A DNA stretch of 64,000 nucleotides, taken from positions 16,011 to 80,010 of the forward strand of contig JAUCBJ010007050.1 of assembly GCA_032718475.1 (NCBI GenBank). Direction: 5' to 3'. The stretch is from Nemertoderma westbladi. Its lineage: Eukaryota > Xenacoelomorpha > Nemertodermatida > Nemertodermatidae. Of this stretch, positions 22,442 to 33,200 are shown piece by piece. Position 1 is the stretch's first letter, and each line of letters begins with the position of its first letter. The translations under genes and the position numbers were made by a program. The notes beneath the pieces were generated by a model that searched no databases, had not been told where the DNA came from, and saw only the letters and a program-made list of their open reading frames with translations.

Positions 22442-22559
22442 GCTTGAACAATTACGCATGGATTAAACATACATCCAGTGACTACATTTTCAAAAAAAAA
22501 ATTTCATAAAATCTAATAACATCTGGAAAAATGGAGAACATCTACAAAGATGGGGTCTG

Positions 22560-23190
22560 GAAGACCAAGTAGGTTTTCAAAAGAAGAAGAAGATGCTTGG
22601 TCTCAGTAGTGAAATCCTTTACAGAGTTTGGATTTCCACTAGGGGAATGTGAATTTTTGGACTTAACGGAATCTTATATAAATAAGATAGGAAAATAAGT
22701 TCTCTTTCCGAAAACAGTTGGGCGACCCGGTGAGGAGTTCGTCTTTTCATGAAGCACTGGAAATGTGAGTTATCAATACGTACCCCTGCATTGCTCACGT
22801 TGTCGAGGACAATGGGCTGCAATCGCACAGTAGTCGAAGCATGGTTTGCCCTTCTGAAAAAATATATTGACAATCATGGATTGGCAGATAGGCCAGCACA
22901 AATATTAAGTTTTGATGAAAGTGGAATGGGAACCAACCCAAATCGAAAAAATATCATTGCAAAGAAAGGAGCCAAAAATCAAACTAACATTATCCCTGGG
23001 TCAGGCAAGGAGCAATACACAATCCTCTCTACTGTGAGTGCCTCACCGAAAAATTACCCACCGCACATTGTTTATCAAGGAAATAATTTATATGGGGAAT
23101 GGATGGAAGGTGGGCCACCAGGCGCCTTAATGGTGTTAAATAGATGGATGAAACTACCAGTGTCTATAATGAGTATTTCAAACATTTAAT
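22560..23190 (+). pseudogene. pogo/Tigger-like transposase fragment
   Basis: Plus-strand frames read FPLGECEFLDLTESYI, then VGRPGEEF (the helix-turn-helix to DDE linker of pogo-like proteins), then SIRTPALLTLSR, RPAQILSFDESGMG (first catalytic Asp), KNIIAKKGAK, YTILSTVSAS and PPHIVYQGNNLYGEW. This is the N-terminal two thirds of a DDE_1 domain of the Tc1/mariner superfamily. The second catalytic Asp and everything after GGPPGALMV are missing, and one frame change occurs at about 22,745. No terminal inverted repeats were found around it. Confidence 0.8.
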
Positions 23191-23559
23191 TTTTTACTTT
23201 TATCCATAGGATATAAGTATAAGATAAGATATAGGTATAAGATATAAGTACTCACCTCCCTTGCAAGCCTCCCTGTGATCGTCCTGTATGTCTTGTCACA
23301 ACAATAGTATATAGAAATTGTCGAAATTGGAGGATCAAAATTTTTTTGGCTAGGCCTTGCTACGCCCCAAGCTGCCATTCAAATTAAAGATCAACATATA
23401 TACAACAAAATTATTGCTAAACTGGGTTTCCCCAATTTGCCCAAAAGGACAAAAAATGACATCCAAATATTGATATCAATACCAAAATTGAAGGATTTCA
23501 CTCTTGGTACTTACCAAAAATAGCACTTATAAACGAAATGGAGAATTGACACCAGTTTT

Positions 23560-24770
23560 AATCGAATCAGCACCCTCGAAAACCTGTAAATACCGACAAT
23601 TATCAATTTCTGTCTAACAGTATAGATTTTAACATATTGTGCCATGCAGCCATGTGCCACAAATATGTGTCACATGCTAAACTGGCACAACTGTGTGATA
23701 GCGGAATTTTAAACTATTTTCAATCGTATCAGCACCCTTGAAAACCCATAAGTACTGAAAATTGTCAATTTTTGTCTAGCAGGATAAATTTTGATATTTT
23801 ATGCCATGTGCCGCAAACATTTGCCACATGCTAAAGTGGCACAATTATGGAACCACGGGATTTGAAACTATTTGTAATCGTATCGGCACCCTTGAAATCC
23901 TATAAATAATGAAAATTCTAAATTTCTATCTAGCAGTAGATATATTTGTATCTTGTGCCAAGTTCCGCAAACATGTGCCACATGTTAAAGTGGCACGTCT
24001 GAGTGACAGCGGAATTTGAAACTATTTGCAATCGAATCAGCACCCTCTAAAACCTCTAAATACTGAAAATTGTCAATTTCTGACTATCTGTAGTAAGTTT
24101 GATATTTTGTGCTATATGCTGAAAACATGTGCCACATGCTAAAGTGGCACGTCTGAGTGACAGCGAAATTTGAAACTATTTGAAATAGAATCAGCACCCT
24201 CAAAAACCTCTAAATACTGTAAATTATCAATTTTTGACTATCACTAATATGTAATAAGTATTAATAATTAATATTAATTAGTAATAATAATTCGCAATGA
24301 GTGTGACCGCAGTCCACTTAGCGACCGCTCCCCCACCCCCCAGTGGCGTCTGAAGAGTGATGCCTCGGTTGTGAAGAACAGACCAAGTCTATTATAATAA
24401 CCAAAGCGAGAAAGCATATTTGTTACTGTAATAGTTATCCGGTTATTGGGTAATAAGTATATTGGTGTTGGTGAATATTCAATATTTCAGAATTGAAATC
24501 CTAGTTGTCATTGTATTATTTATACTGCATTATAATTATATTCTACGAGGCCAAAACATATTTGGTTATTATCTAGGATACTCAATATATGGGATAATTA
24601 GCTAAAATAAGTAATAAGTAATAATATTTTGTGCCATATGCCTCAAACATGTGCCACGTGCCTAATTTGTCTAATCTGTGCCACCACGGAATTTGAAACT
24701 ATTTGCAATCGCATCAGCACTCTGGGAAACTCATGAGAACCAAAAGCTGCGGCATTCTGGCATTGTTTAT
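23560..24770. repeat. ~154-bp satellite, 5 copies, interrupted
   Basis: The marker CACATGCTAAA recurs at about 23,671, 23,824, 23,979 and 24,133 (spacing 153-155), with a further copy (CACGTGCCTAA) at 24,655. Each unit includes GAATCAGCACCCT and TGTCAATTTCTG-like blocks. The gap before the last copy is filled by an insertion at 24,249-24,618. Confidence 0.9.
24249..24618. mobile_element. ~360-bp non-autonomous insertion in the satellite
   Basis: This segment is absent from the other satellite units and is bordered on both sides by GTAATAAGTA, a possible 10-bp target duplication. It has no coding capacity. Its class is undetermined, and the AT-rich borders make the exact ends uncertain. Confidence 0.5.
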
Positions 24771-25027
24771 CATATTTCCCAAATATGATAATATTGGCAG
24801 ATGCCAAGAAATGATGGCACAACGCCAAACATTGATACCCTTCCCAAACGATTCAGAACACTTGAAAACCCGTATTGAAGAAAAATTGTTCTTAAAACAT
24901 GAACACTTTCCGAATTAATGCATTTTGGCCACAAATCATGGTTTCTGACCCACTGTGCAACACCAACAACACTGACAAATCGCAACAGATGATGCAAAAT
25001 TGCATAATATAAGACATGCATAATTGT

Positions 25028-25222
25028 CTATTTATTGAAAATGATTTCAGTTATTTTTGCCTTTTTGAAGGCCCGTATTTCTTCAGAGTCCCTTTGCAGG
25101 CGACGCTTCCACTGCTGCCATTGCGGCTCCAAATTGTCGTCGAGGGAAGTGGTGGACGTAGAGCTAATATTAATAGAAGTGTCTTCGGCGCACTCTGGAT
25201 TCGCAATCCGTTGGAGTATCAA
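25028..25222 (-). CDS. hypothetical 64-codon frame
   Basis: A minus-strand frame with a Ser/Thr-rich start and a basic helical end (WQQWKRRLQRDSEEIRAFKK). It looks protein-like in composition, but no family is recognised and no continuation was found. It could be an exon or transposon remnant. Confidence 0.25.
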   Translation of the reverse strand: MILQRIANPECAEDTSINISSTSTTSLDDNLEPQWQQWKRRLQRDSEEIRAFKKAKITEIIFNK

Positions 25223-25322
25223 CTTTTTCTTCTATAATCTAAAGAATCACATTTGTAAATATTAGCATTAAAGTTCCAGATAAATCAGATTTTTAATTCG
25301 AATCAATTAATTTGTCAAATTA

Positions 25323-25375
25323 ATATTCCCCGATAATTACCTATAGGTAAATAGGTAATTATTATCGGGGAATAT
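25323..25375. repeat. long hairpin (22-bp inverted repeat)
   Basis: ATATTCCCCGATAATTACCTAT (25,323-25,344) is complementary to 25,351-25,375 apart from a 3-nt ATT insertion in the right arm, leaving a 6-nt loop. It sits in AT-rich DNA and may be the relic of a tiny foldback element. Confidence 0.85.
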
Positions 25376-25640
25376 AAATTTTACAAATTACCGTAATTAC
25401 GAGCGAGTGCCCATATATAGAAAGAACAGGTTAGTTTGTAAAGTTCGGATCACTAACATCAAAATTACACGCTACACTAATTTAGCGCCAATTTAAAAGC
25501 AAATATAACGGAAATTAATGCAATTAATCCGATTAATACCAATAACAGCAAGCTTGCATCAAGGTTTTTATAGGAAACTTGCTACCGTAAATACTATTTA
25601 TTTATATTTTATTACAAAATTACGTACGTAGGGCTACATA

Positions 25641-25719
25641 CAGTCCCGCTCTCAAAAAGCATTCCTTTGATCAAACATTGATCAAACTTTGATCAAACAT
25701 TGATCAAAGTTTGATCAAA
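25641..25719 (+). repeat. left 79-bp TIR with five 11-bp-phased palindromes
   Basis: TTGATCAA begins at 25,667, 25,678, 25,689, 25,700 and 25,711, exactly one helical turn apart. The outer 26 bp (CAGTCCCGCTCTC onward) lack the motif. The array looks like a set of protein-binding sites on one face of the DNA. Confidence 0.95.
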
Positions 25720-25818
25720 TATTGAAAGGAACCAGGCTTATAAATCCTGCCATTGAGTTCTACCAAAGGCGCTGCACTTCAAAGTCTAGATTCCCACTGA
25801 GCCGTGTGTCAATCAAGC

Positions 25819-25850
25819 AGCCCTCTCTCTCTCTCTCTCTCTCGCTCTCC
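25819..25850. repeat. (CT)n microsatellite
   Basis: About 13 CT units with one interruption (CGCTCT), just inside the left TIR of the large element. Confidence 0.9.
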
Positions 25851-25964
25851 CTGTGCGTGTAATGCTCCATGTGCTCTGTAGGATGTCTGCAGAGCACACA
25901 GGACACCACGTCCATGTCATACCATAGGTTTGTAAGCTATAGCCGTTATTTAAACCAGTTAAAG

Positions 25965-27590
25965 CCTAGGTTATAATAATTTACAGCGATTATCAGAAAA
26001 TAACAGCCGCAATTGAATCTCCACTTGGCGGTGTGGTGGTAATGAAAGCAAGGGCGGGTATGGGCTGTGTGGAGTTTAATTATGAGTTACGCAATGTGTT
26101 GGGTGGATGGCTACAATACATTAGAATGGGGGGGGGGGGGGGCAACTAAGCGTACCGAGGGGGAGGCCATGTGAAAGCATACTATGAGCACCGCTATGAT
26201 TTTAGAAGGGCTTGATCTTTTTGCGTAAGTAAATAATACCTAAGGAAATGTAAGGAATTTTATTAGAAATACGTTAGGACTTCTTACTGTGCACACCTAC
26301 GTTAGTGCCCGCACCCCGCACTGAATTTGGAAGTTATTATAAGGTAATCGACATGCGACATCGACAACGGCCTCATCCATTAACATACACTAATTTAATT
26401 AATTCCCTAATTTCCCTAACGTACGTGCATACTAACGTCCCAAGACCACATTTTCCTTAGAAAATTAGACAACAATATTCAATGAATTAATTTAAAATTG
26501 TCGATCTAAAACAATAATTTATTGTTTAAATTATTATAATTAGAGACCGTTAGGGCTTCATGCTGCCAAAATTGGGTTAGAAGAGAATGTGTTCGGACGT
26601 AGACGCTGTGCAGACAGAGGTGCCGACACAGGTGCCGACAGAGGTGCCGACACAGGTGCCGACGGAGGTGCCGACACAGGTGCCGACATAGGTTCCGACA
26701 TAGGTGCCGACTTAGGTGCCGACACAGGTGCAGATACAGATGCAGACACAGCTGCCGACATAGTTGCCGACAGAGGTGCCGACACAGGTGCCGACATAGG
26801 TGCCGACACAGGTGCCGACATAGGTGCCGATACAGGTGCCGACATAGGTGCAGACACAGGTGCCGACATAGGTGCCGATACAGGTGCCGACATAGGTGCC
26901 GACACAGGTACCGACATAGGTGCCGACACAGGTGCAGACACAGGTGCCGACACAGGTGCCGACATAGGTGCCGACACAGGTGCAGACACAGGTGCCGACA
27001 CAGGTGCCGACATAGGTGCCGAAACTTTACTAAAGTCTTCCCAAGAAATTAGGATAAGTAAGTGAATAAGTAAGTGAATACCTAAGGAAATGTAAGGAAC
27101 TTTATTAGAAAGACGTTAGGACTTCTTACTGTGCACACCTACGAATTTGATAGTTATTATCTGTCTTCGTTCAATCCAATATTCCACGAAAAAATCAGTC
27201 AGCTATAATCACAACCGCTGTCGGGCAGACTTATATTGATACTGGCTTTCTAGTGAATAATTTAATAATATTCCAGAGGCTTTATTTCAGAACGTGCCCG
27301 GAGTTGTTAGTGGGTCCTATTACAAGACTCAGTCTGGTACTGGTACACTACCACAACACTCTGGTACTGGTACACTACCACAACACTGTGTTGTCAATCT
27401 TATGATTATAATAATTCACAGCGATTATCAGAAAATAACAGCCACAATTGAATCTCCACTTGGCGATGTGGCGTTATGAAAGCAATGGCAGGTATGGGCT
27501 GTGCTGTGTGGAGTTTAATTCTGAGTTACGCAATGGGTTGGGTGGATGGCTACAACACATTATAATGGGTGGGGGGGGGGGGGGGGGGGG
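25965..27590. repeat. internal duplicated blocks P-Q ... Q'-P'
   Basis: Block P (about 25,965-26,150, containing TTGAATCTCCACTTGGCG and ending in poly-G) recurs in direct orientation at about 27,405-27,590. Block Q (about 26,226-26,310, CCTAAGGAAATGTAAGGAA) recurs at about 27,070-27,150. Order is P, Q, minisatellite, Q', P', all in the same orientation, so a simple tandem duplication does not explain it. Confidence 0.8.
26614..27035. repeat. 12-bp minisatellite (GCCGACACAGGT), about 35 copies
   Basis: Units alternate GCCGACACAGGT and GCCGACATAGGT. Being a multiple of three without stops, both strands stay open for about 150 codons (plus strand as ADTG/ADIG repeats, minus strand as MSAPVSAP repeats). 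I regard the frames as array by-products. Confidence 0.95.
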
Positions 27591-27660
27591 TGCAGGTCCG
27601 CAGCTAGTACAATGATATAGTAATAGTCCACAACAAGAGAGGGTATGGGGGATCTAGGAC

Positions 27661-27735
27661 ACTTCCCCCCCGGACACTTCCCCCCCGGACACTTCCCCCC
27701 CGGACACTTGCCCCCCGGACACTTCCCCCCCAGTT
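27661..27735 (+). repeat. 14-bp array, C-rich orientation
   Basis: Five units of CACTTCCCCCCCGGA type. It is the reverse complement of the array at 28,723-28,912. Confidence 0.9.
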
Positions 27736-27904
27736 AAAGTGTTAAAATTAATCTGGGTGCATCAAAGCAATAAACAAAAGTTAAAGATGGTTACAGGACA
27801 AGTTGTATCTAGACAAGTTTTTTCAAAATTATAAAAGAAACATTTTTATAGTCAAATTTTGTTTGTTTTTCTTTTAATTCCTTTAATTCTTTTAATTTCT
27901 TTTA

Positions 27905-28050
27905 ATTGGGGGCTGCCGCCCCCAAACCCCCGCTTCTTTTGTTGGGGGCTGCCGCCCCCAAACCCCCGCTTCTTTTCTTGGGGGCTGCCGCCCCCTAACC
28001 CCCGATTCTTTTCTTGGGGGTTATCGCCCCCAGACCCCGGCATTTCCCTG
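27905..28050. repeat. ~39-bp minisatellite with internal palindromes
   Basis: Four units of the type TTGGGGGCTGCCGCCCCCAA plus ACCCCCGCTTCTTTT, with starts spaced about 39 bp. Each unit contains a GGGGGCTGCCGCCCCC hairpin. Confidence 0.85.
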
Positions 28051-28722
28051 AGTGCCAGTGGTGAAAGACTTAAGACCACTTTGAAATAATTAATTCATGT
28101 TTGTATCATCAGATAATAAATTGACTAAGCCTAAAGTAGGAGCTGTATTGAATGTTAACCAATATAATATATAAATTACTACAATATTATATAATTCAAC
28201 AAAATCCTATTAAAAATATTGCAAGTAACCAGGAAATTTAATATGTAGTGTGTATAATATCTATATAGTATGTATAGTAGTAATATGTATATCAATATGT
28301 AATGCTGAACACAGAATACAGGTCGACGCATGTCGATTTTACCCTGGAGAGGTATAATTTTGATTGCAACAATAATATTCATCCCCATCTGCTACAATTT
28401 GAAGAAGACTATTACGTAATAATACCTATATTTAAAACAATTAATTATTATAATTCTATAGTTAATAAAAGCAGTATATCATCATTCCGGGGATGGAATT
28501 TATAGGTCATCTAATATAATTAATTGTTTAAAGATTAGCAAACAATACGATGTAATTGCATTGATAAAACCCATAAATAAAACTTGGATATAAAATGTAA
28601 AATCGGGATGCAAAAGATCACTTTCTGAGCTACGAAAGGAAAATTGGATACAACTTATCTGGATACAAACGGTCCGTTTACCTTACAAAATGAAAAATAC
28701 GAATGTGCGAAGTTAAGATCAG

Positions 28723-28912
28723 TCGGGGGGGAAGTGTCAGCGGGGGGGAAGTGTCTGGGGGGGAAGTGTCCGGGGGGGAAGTGTCCTACTTGAGCGGGGG
28801 GGAACTGTCCGGGGGGGGAAGTGTCCGGGGGGGAAGTGTCCGGGGGGGAAGTGTCCTACTTGAGCGGGGGGGAACTGTCCGGGGGGGAAGTGTCCGGGGG
28901 GGGGGAAGTGTC
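28723..28912 (-). repeat. 14-bp array, G-rich orientation
   Basis: About eleven units of GGGGGGGAAGTGTCC type, some separated by a CTACTTGAGC spacer that itself occurs twice. It is inverted relative to 27,661-27,735, so the 1 kb between them is flanked by inverted minisatellites. Plus-strand open frames here (SGGEVSGG repeats) are array by-products. Confidence 0.9.
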
Positions 28913-28924
28913 CGAACACCGGTA

Positions 28925-29831
28925 TGGGATCACTGGGGTTATATTGATGCCTTGTCTTACAACGACCTGTGAGCAAAAGTGTGGTTTGTCGGCCGGAAGG
29001 TTAAAACCCTCCATTAATTAAAAATGAATGAGCAGAACTTAATAAGTATTACTAACCCAATTTGATTTTTAATATTTAAAAAATTATAATTACAATACGT
29101 TAAACTGAATTAAAAAATACGTAACTAATGATGTACATAACATAGTTTACTTTAAAACAAATTAGGTTTTCAATAAAATTACCTTATCAGAGTATTAAAA
29201 TTAAATTACGTACATTTTTAGAAGGTATTTTAGGGGGTGCGCTGGCACTGGCGCTTGGATTTATTTATTTCTTTATTTACATTTATTAGTATAATTAGAG
29301 ACAGGGGCAGGAAGGAAGCTTGTCGAATTTACACAATTACTGTATAAACAAAGGCAATGCAACGGCAGACATCGCGCTGCTACGTCAATGGAGGTCTTTG
29401 GCCTTGATTCTGATTTAAGGAACATTGAAACTAATTTCTAATATAACAATCATTTAAAAATATTCCAAAGGCTGTTTTTCTGAACTAGTTGTAGTGTAAT
29501 AATAGGCCCTGCCCTACAAGAACAAGACCAACAACACTGCCATGTAAATCCAATCGCTGTCCATCCACAAAGTCAAGCAAGCTCCATCCACCGCCCTGTC
29601 AATCACATCGCGGCTTGGCCATTAACAAAAGCCAGTTCTCGGCGGGAGTCTGAGTTCAAAGGCATGCCGCAGAAGAGCGATGTAAACTGTTACCTTGAAA
29701 TCATTTCAATGTCATTTCAATATGAGACAGAAAGTCTGGAATTTCGGTCCATCGATTTCAAGGTCATTTCAATATGCCATCAATGTCATTTCAATGTCAA
29801 TGCTACTTTCAATGATATTCTATGGACACAT
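28925..29831. other. AT-rich interior of the TIR element
   Basis: No gene recognised. Near the right TIR, CATTTCAAT-type phrases recur (29,700-29,815) without a fixed period. Confidence 0.4.
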
Positions 29832-29910
29832 TTTGATCAAACTTTGATCAATGTTTGATCAAAGTTTGATCAATGTTTGATCAAAGGAATGCTTTTTGAG
29901 AGCGGGACTG
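29832..29910 (-). repeat. right 79-bp TIR
   Basis: Reverse complement of 25,641-25,719 at all 79 positions in my reading, followed by TA at 29,911-29,912. Confidence 0.95.
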
Positions 29911-30229
29911 TACTATACAAAAATGGATAAGATTCACAAATATGGATATTTTATTTTCCTTATCTAACTATGGTTGCATGTCATTACGGCTTATCTAAAT
30001 ATCTATACTGTATAATGGGCTGGTAATAGTACACAGCGCCATATATCGTAACATTAAGTCTAACTTGTCTTTAAGAATTGGATTTCAGAATTTTGCTTAT
30101 CATTACAGTCTAATACAGTCTGACAGTTGGCCTAATACTATTACAGTATTAAGCTCTTACAGTCTTACAGCCTATAGGCTTTTAGTATTACTGTATTATA
30201 CGGTACTTATTGCAGTATTGAAAGTAATT

Positions 30230-33200
30230 ATGGGGAAGGAAAAGGGGAAGAGCAAGAATACAACAGCAGACAAGGCGAAAAAAATCGAGAGAAGGTTGCA
30301 AAGTATCGGCAAAGATTAAAGGATGAAGGGAGATATGCTGAGTTCAGGAAGGAAGAGGTGGTAAAGGAACGCAAACGAAGAGAGCGAAGATGACAGCAAA
30401 ATGAGACAAACGTTGGAACTCGTCAACAAATTAAACTTATAGAAGATCGCCTTAAAATTAAACGTAACCTTGAAAGGATGAAGAAACGAAAGTATAGACA
30501 AAAGATCAAGGAGCAGGGGAAGGCAAAGGACCAACGCCAAGAACAGGAGAAAGTTTCAGAGCAAAGCGATCGGAATCAATTGGAATCGGGTCAACTATCA
30601 AAACATACCCCATCTACACGACAGTTCTACCAAGGAATTACCTACCATCGAAAAATCTCGCGTGAAAAATCTCAACTAATAGAATCCCTAAAAAAGAAAT
30701 TTGCAATTCTGGAAAATAAGAATCTTTATTTACAAAATAATTTGAGGAAACTTGTAGGTGAAAATAAAAAAACTACACCAGAAAATCTAGACAAAATTCC
30801 TCACCTATTAACCCCAAGAAGTAAGAGAAAATTAAGGGATGTTGCAAACACACCAACGAGAAAAACACTTAGGAGACTTGGGTGGCGCTTGCGATTCCCT
30901 CGTCAAAATAACAACATACGGTCTTGGCAGGGTGGATTGCGAGCAAACATTATCGAGTTTGCGCATGATGAAAAAATTTCAAAGGAATGTCCGGATAAAA
31001 GGAAGTTTGCCGTGGCTGAGACACTAGGAACCATTAAACATAAAGTACCCATAAGATATTCGAATGGAGAGTCTTAAGGTTCTTCATGGAATTTTTCAAT
31101 TCAAGAAAAATGTAACTTGCTCCTACGGGATGTTCTGCCGGTATTGGCCTAAGGACGTCATCCAGCCAAAGGCCTCTGATTGGGGGACGTGCTTGTGTAT
31201 CCGTGAATATGGCTATCTCCTACGTAATCGCAATGTTGAGTATGTTCTTTGTAAGGAATGTGCCATATATTTAACTAAGATAAATCATCCTAAGATACAT
31301 CCATCTTGTGGCTGGCCATCATTTATATATAGCGGTCAATGAACCAAATTCATGGTTTTCTGGGTAATCCAACTGACCTATTAGATTTATTTCCTGAAAC
31401 ATTAAGGGATCATTGGAGATGTGTCATTAATTCCCAAGGCCTCTATCCAACTAAGACAGTGGTAAAAGATTTTACCCAAGAACTTCTACTACTACTAGGA
31501 TCGGCATGCTGCATTGCAGCTGCATTTTTAAGAATGCTGTGCCGGCTTGTCAACAAAATTGCACCGCCACAACTCCTTATCACCCATGACATTTGCTAGA
31601 TCATCCGCATCTTTAAGGCCAGTGTCCTTTAAGATGCGTCTCAAGAAAGTCATGGGCTGTCCACCATGCTTATTCACTCCATGAGGCTGCCAAAGTACAA
31701 GATTATGCACTGGCTGGTCCTCAGGGCGAAAGCAATGTCCTGCAAAGCGGAGGCGATTTTGTTCTAGTGTCAAGCTTGGGGGAACCAATGAGACACCTCC
31801 AATGTTATATAGTGTCTGGTTGGAGATGTGTGCATTGTACTTGACACAATGAACCCGGCGTAGCATTCTTGTGAATGTGCCATAAAGAGATTTGGTGTCC
31901 TCAGCAGTTAGAGCCCAGCATGGACTCCCGTAGAGGAGTACTGGAACTACTGCTGCTCTAAATAATCGGACCTTAAGTTTCCGATTAATTCTCGGTGACT
32001 TCCAAATCCTGGAAAGCCTATTCAAGGCTACCCATGCCTTTCCCTTACGTATTCGAAGGTCCTCACCTGACTTCTGGATCCATGATCCCAGGTAACAGAA
32101 GTCGTCCACATGCTCAAGCATACCATCCTTTGAGCTTATGCTCATCCGATCAGAGACTTGCTGAGGACTTTCAAAGTTAACTGTCTAAAGTAAGCCAGTA
32201 GGTGGAGTTATCATCACCCCATCATCATTATAAAGATCTAAGGACATGCGTAGAACATAGTCAACCACAATAATGAACAAGAATGGTGCAAGTGTGTCTC
32301 CTTGGAGGACGCCCCATAACACTTCAAATGGTTCTGTGTCACCGTCAACAGTAGACACAAATGTTGTCGAACCATCATATACTGATCTGATTGCTGCAAT
32401 AATTTCATCAGGAATCCCATATAATGAAAGTATGCTGAACATACGTGAGCGAGAGACTGAATCAAAGGCCTTGAAGAAGTCAACAAAGATAACAGCCAGA
32501 TGCTTGTCTTTCTTTTTTGATAACTCTTCAATTATCCTTCTAAGTGCCAAAATGGGCTCCATGGTCCCACGACCTTTACGGAACCCATTCTGATTTCCAC
32601 GGAGCAGTCTCTCAATGGGATCCCTGATGCGATTTAATAGAATCCTATTGTATAGCTTTGCAGCAAGCGAGATCAATGAGATTCCCCGAAAAGAACCATA
32701 GAGTGTTAGGTTGCCCTTCTTGGGAACAGGCACCAACTTATTTGTTTTCATTTCTTGTGGGACTCTTGTTGTTCGGTACATGTCTACTATGATGGGATAG
32801 ATGAGCTTTAAACACTCAGGTATTTTAAAGACCTCAGGGGGAACACCATCTACTCCACTGGCACGATTGGTCTTAATGCTCTTTGCAGCAGCCTTCACTT
32901 CTGCAAAGGAGATATCGCCAATGGGAATATCTGGGAGTACAGACTCAGACACTTTTACTTCTATAAAGTTATCAGGCAATACCCTGTCATTATTGAGGAG
33001 CTTTTCAAAGTGGGCTTTCCAACCATTGAGGCGATCGGCTGGTGATTCAGCCTTAACCTTGGTGGTTGGTTGGCTTTTCCGCCCAGTAAGCAGATTGATC
33101 GATTTCCATGCCTGGGATGATTGCCTGCTGTCGTCAGCATCATTGATGGCATCAACCTGTTGGTTTATTAGCTCCTGTAGATTAGCAGAGTACTGCCTGT

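Larger units (their letters stand above)
25641..29910. mobile_element. 4.27-kb TIR element without transposase
   Basis: Outermost are 79-bp terminal inverted repeats (25,641-25,719 and 29,832-29,910) that read identical. The ends are CAGTCCCGCTCTC, and both are flanked by TA. A CAGT terminus with TA duplication suits the Tc1/mariner/pogo superfamily (family knowledge). The interior has no transposase; it consists of duplicated blocks and minisatellites. It is best read as a non-autonomous element of unusual size. The termini and inverted repeats are seen directly; the superfamily is inference. Confidence 0.85.

Noticed and set aside
26558-27065. Two overlapping ~150-codon frames (ADTG and MSAP repeats) as genes
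   Set aside because: Both are translations of the same 12-bp minisatellite on opposite strands. A repeat length divisible by three with no stop explains them.
28703-29021. Gly/Ser/Val-rich repeat proteins on both strands
   Set aside because: These are by-products of the 14-bp G-rich array. Overlapping frames on both strands give only repeat peptides.
25641-29910. Polinton/Maverick or viral origin of the large TIR element
   Set aside because: No DNA polymerase B, integrase, ATPase or capsid frame is present. The TA flanks and 79-bp TIRs do not fit a 6-bp duplication and long Maverick TIRs.
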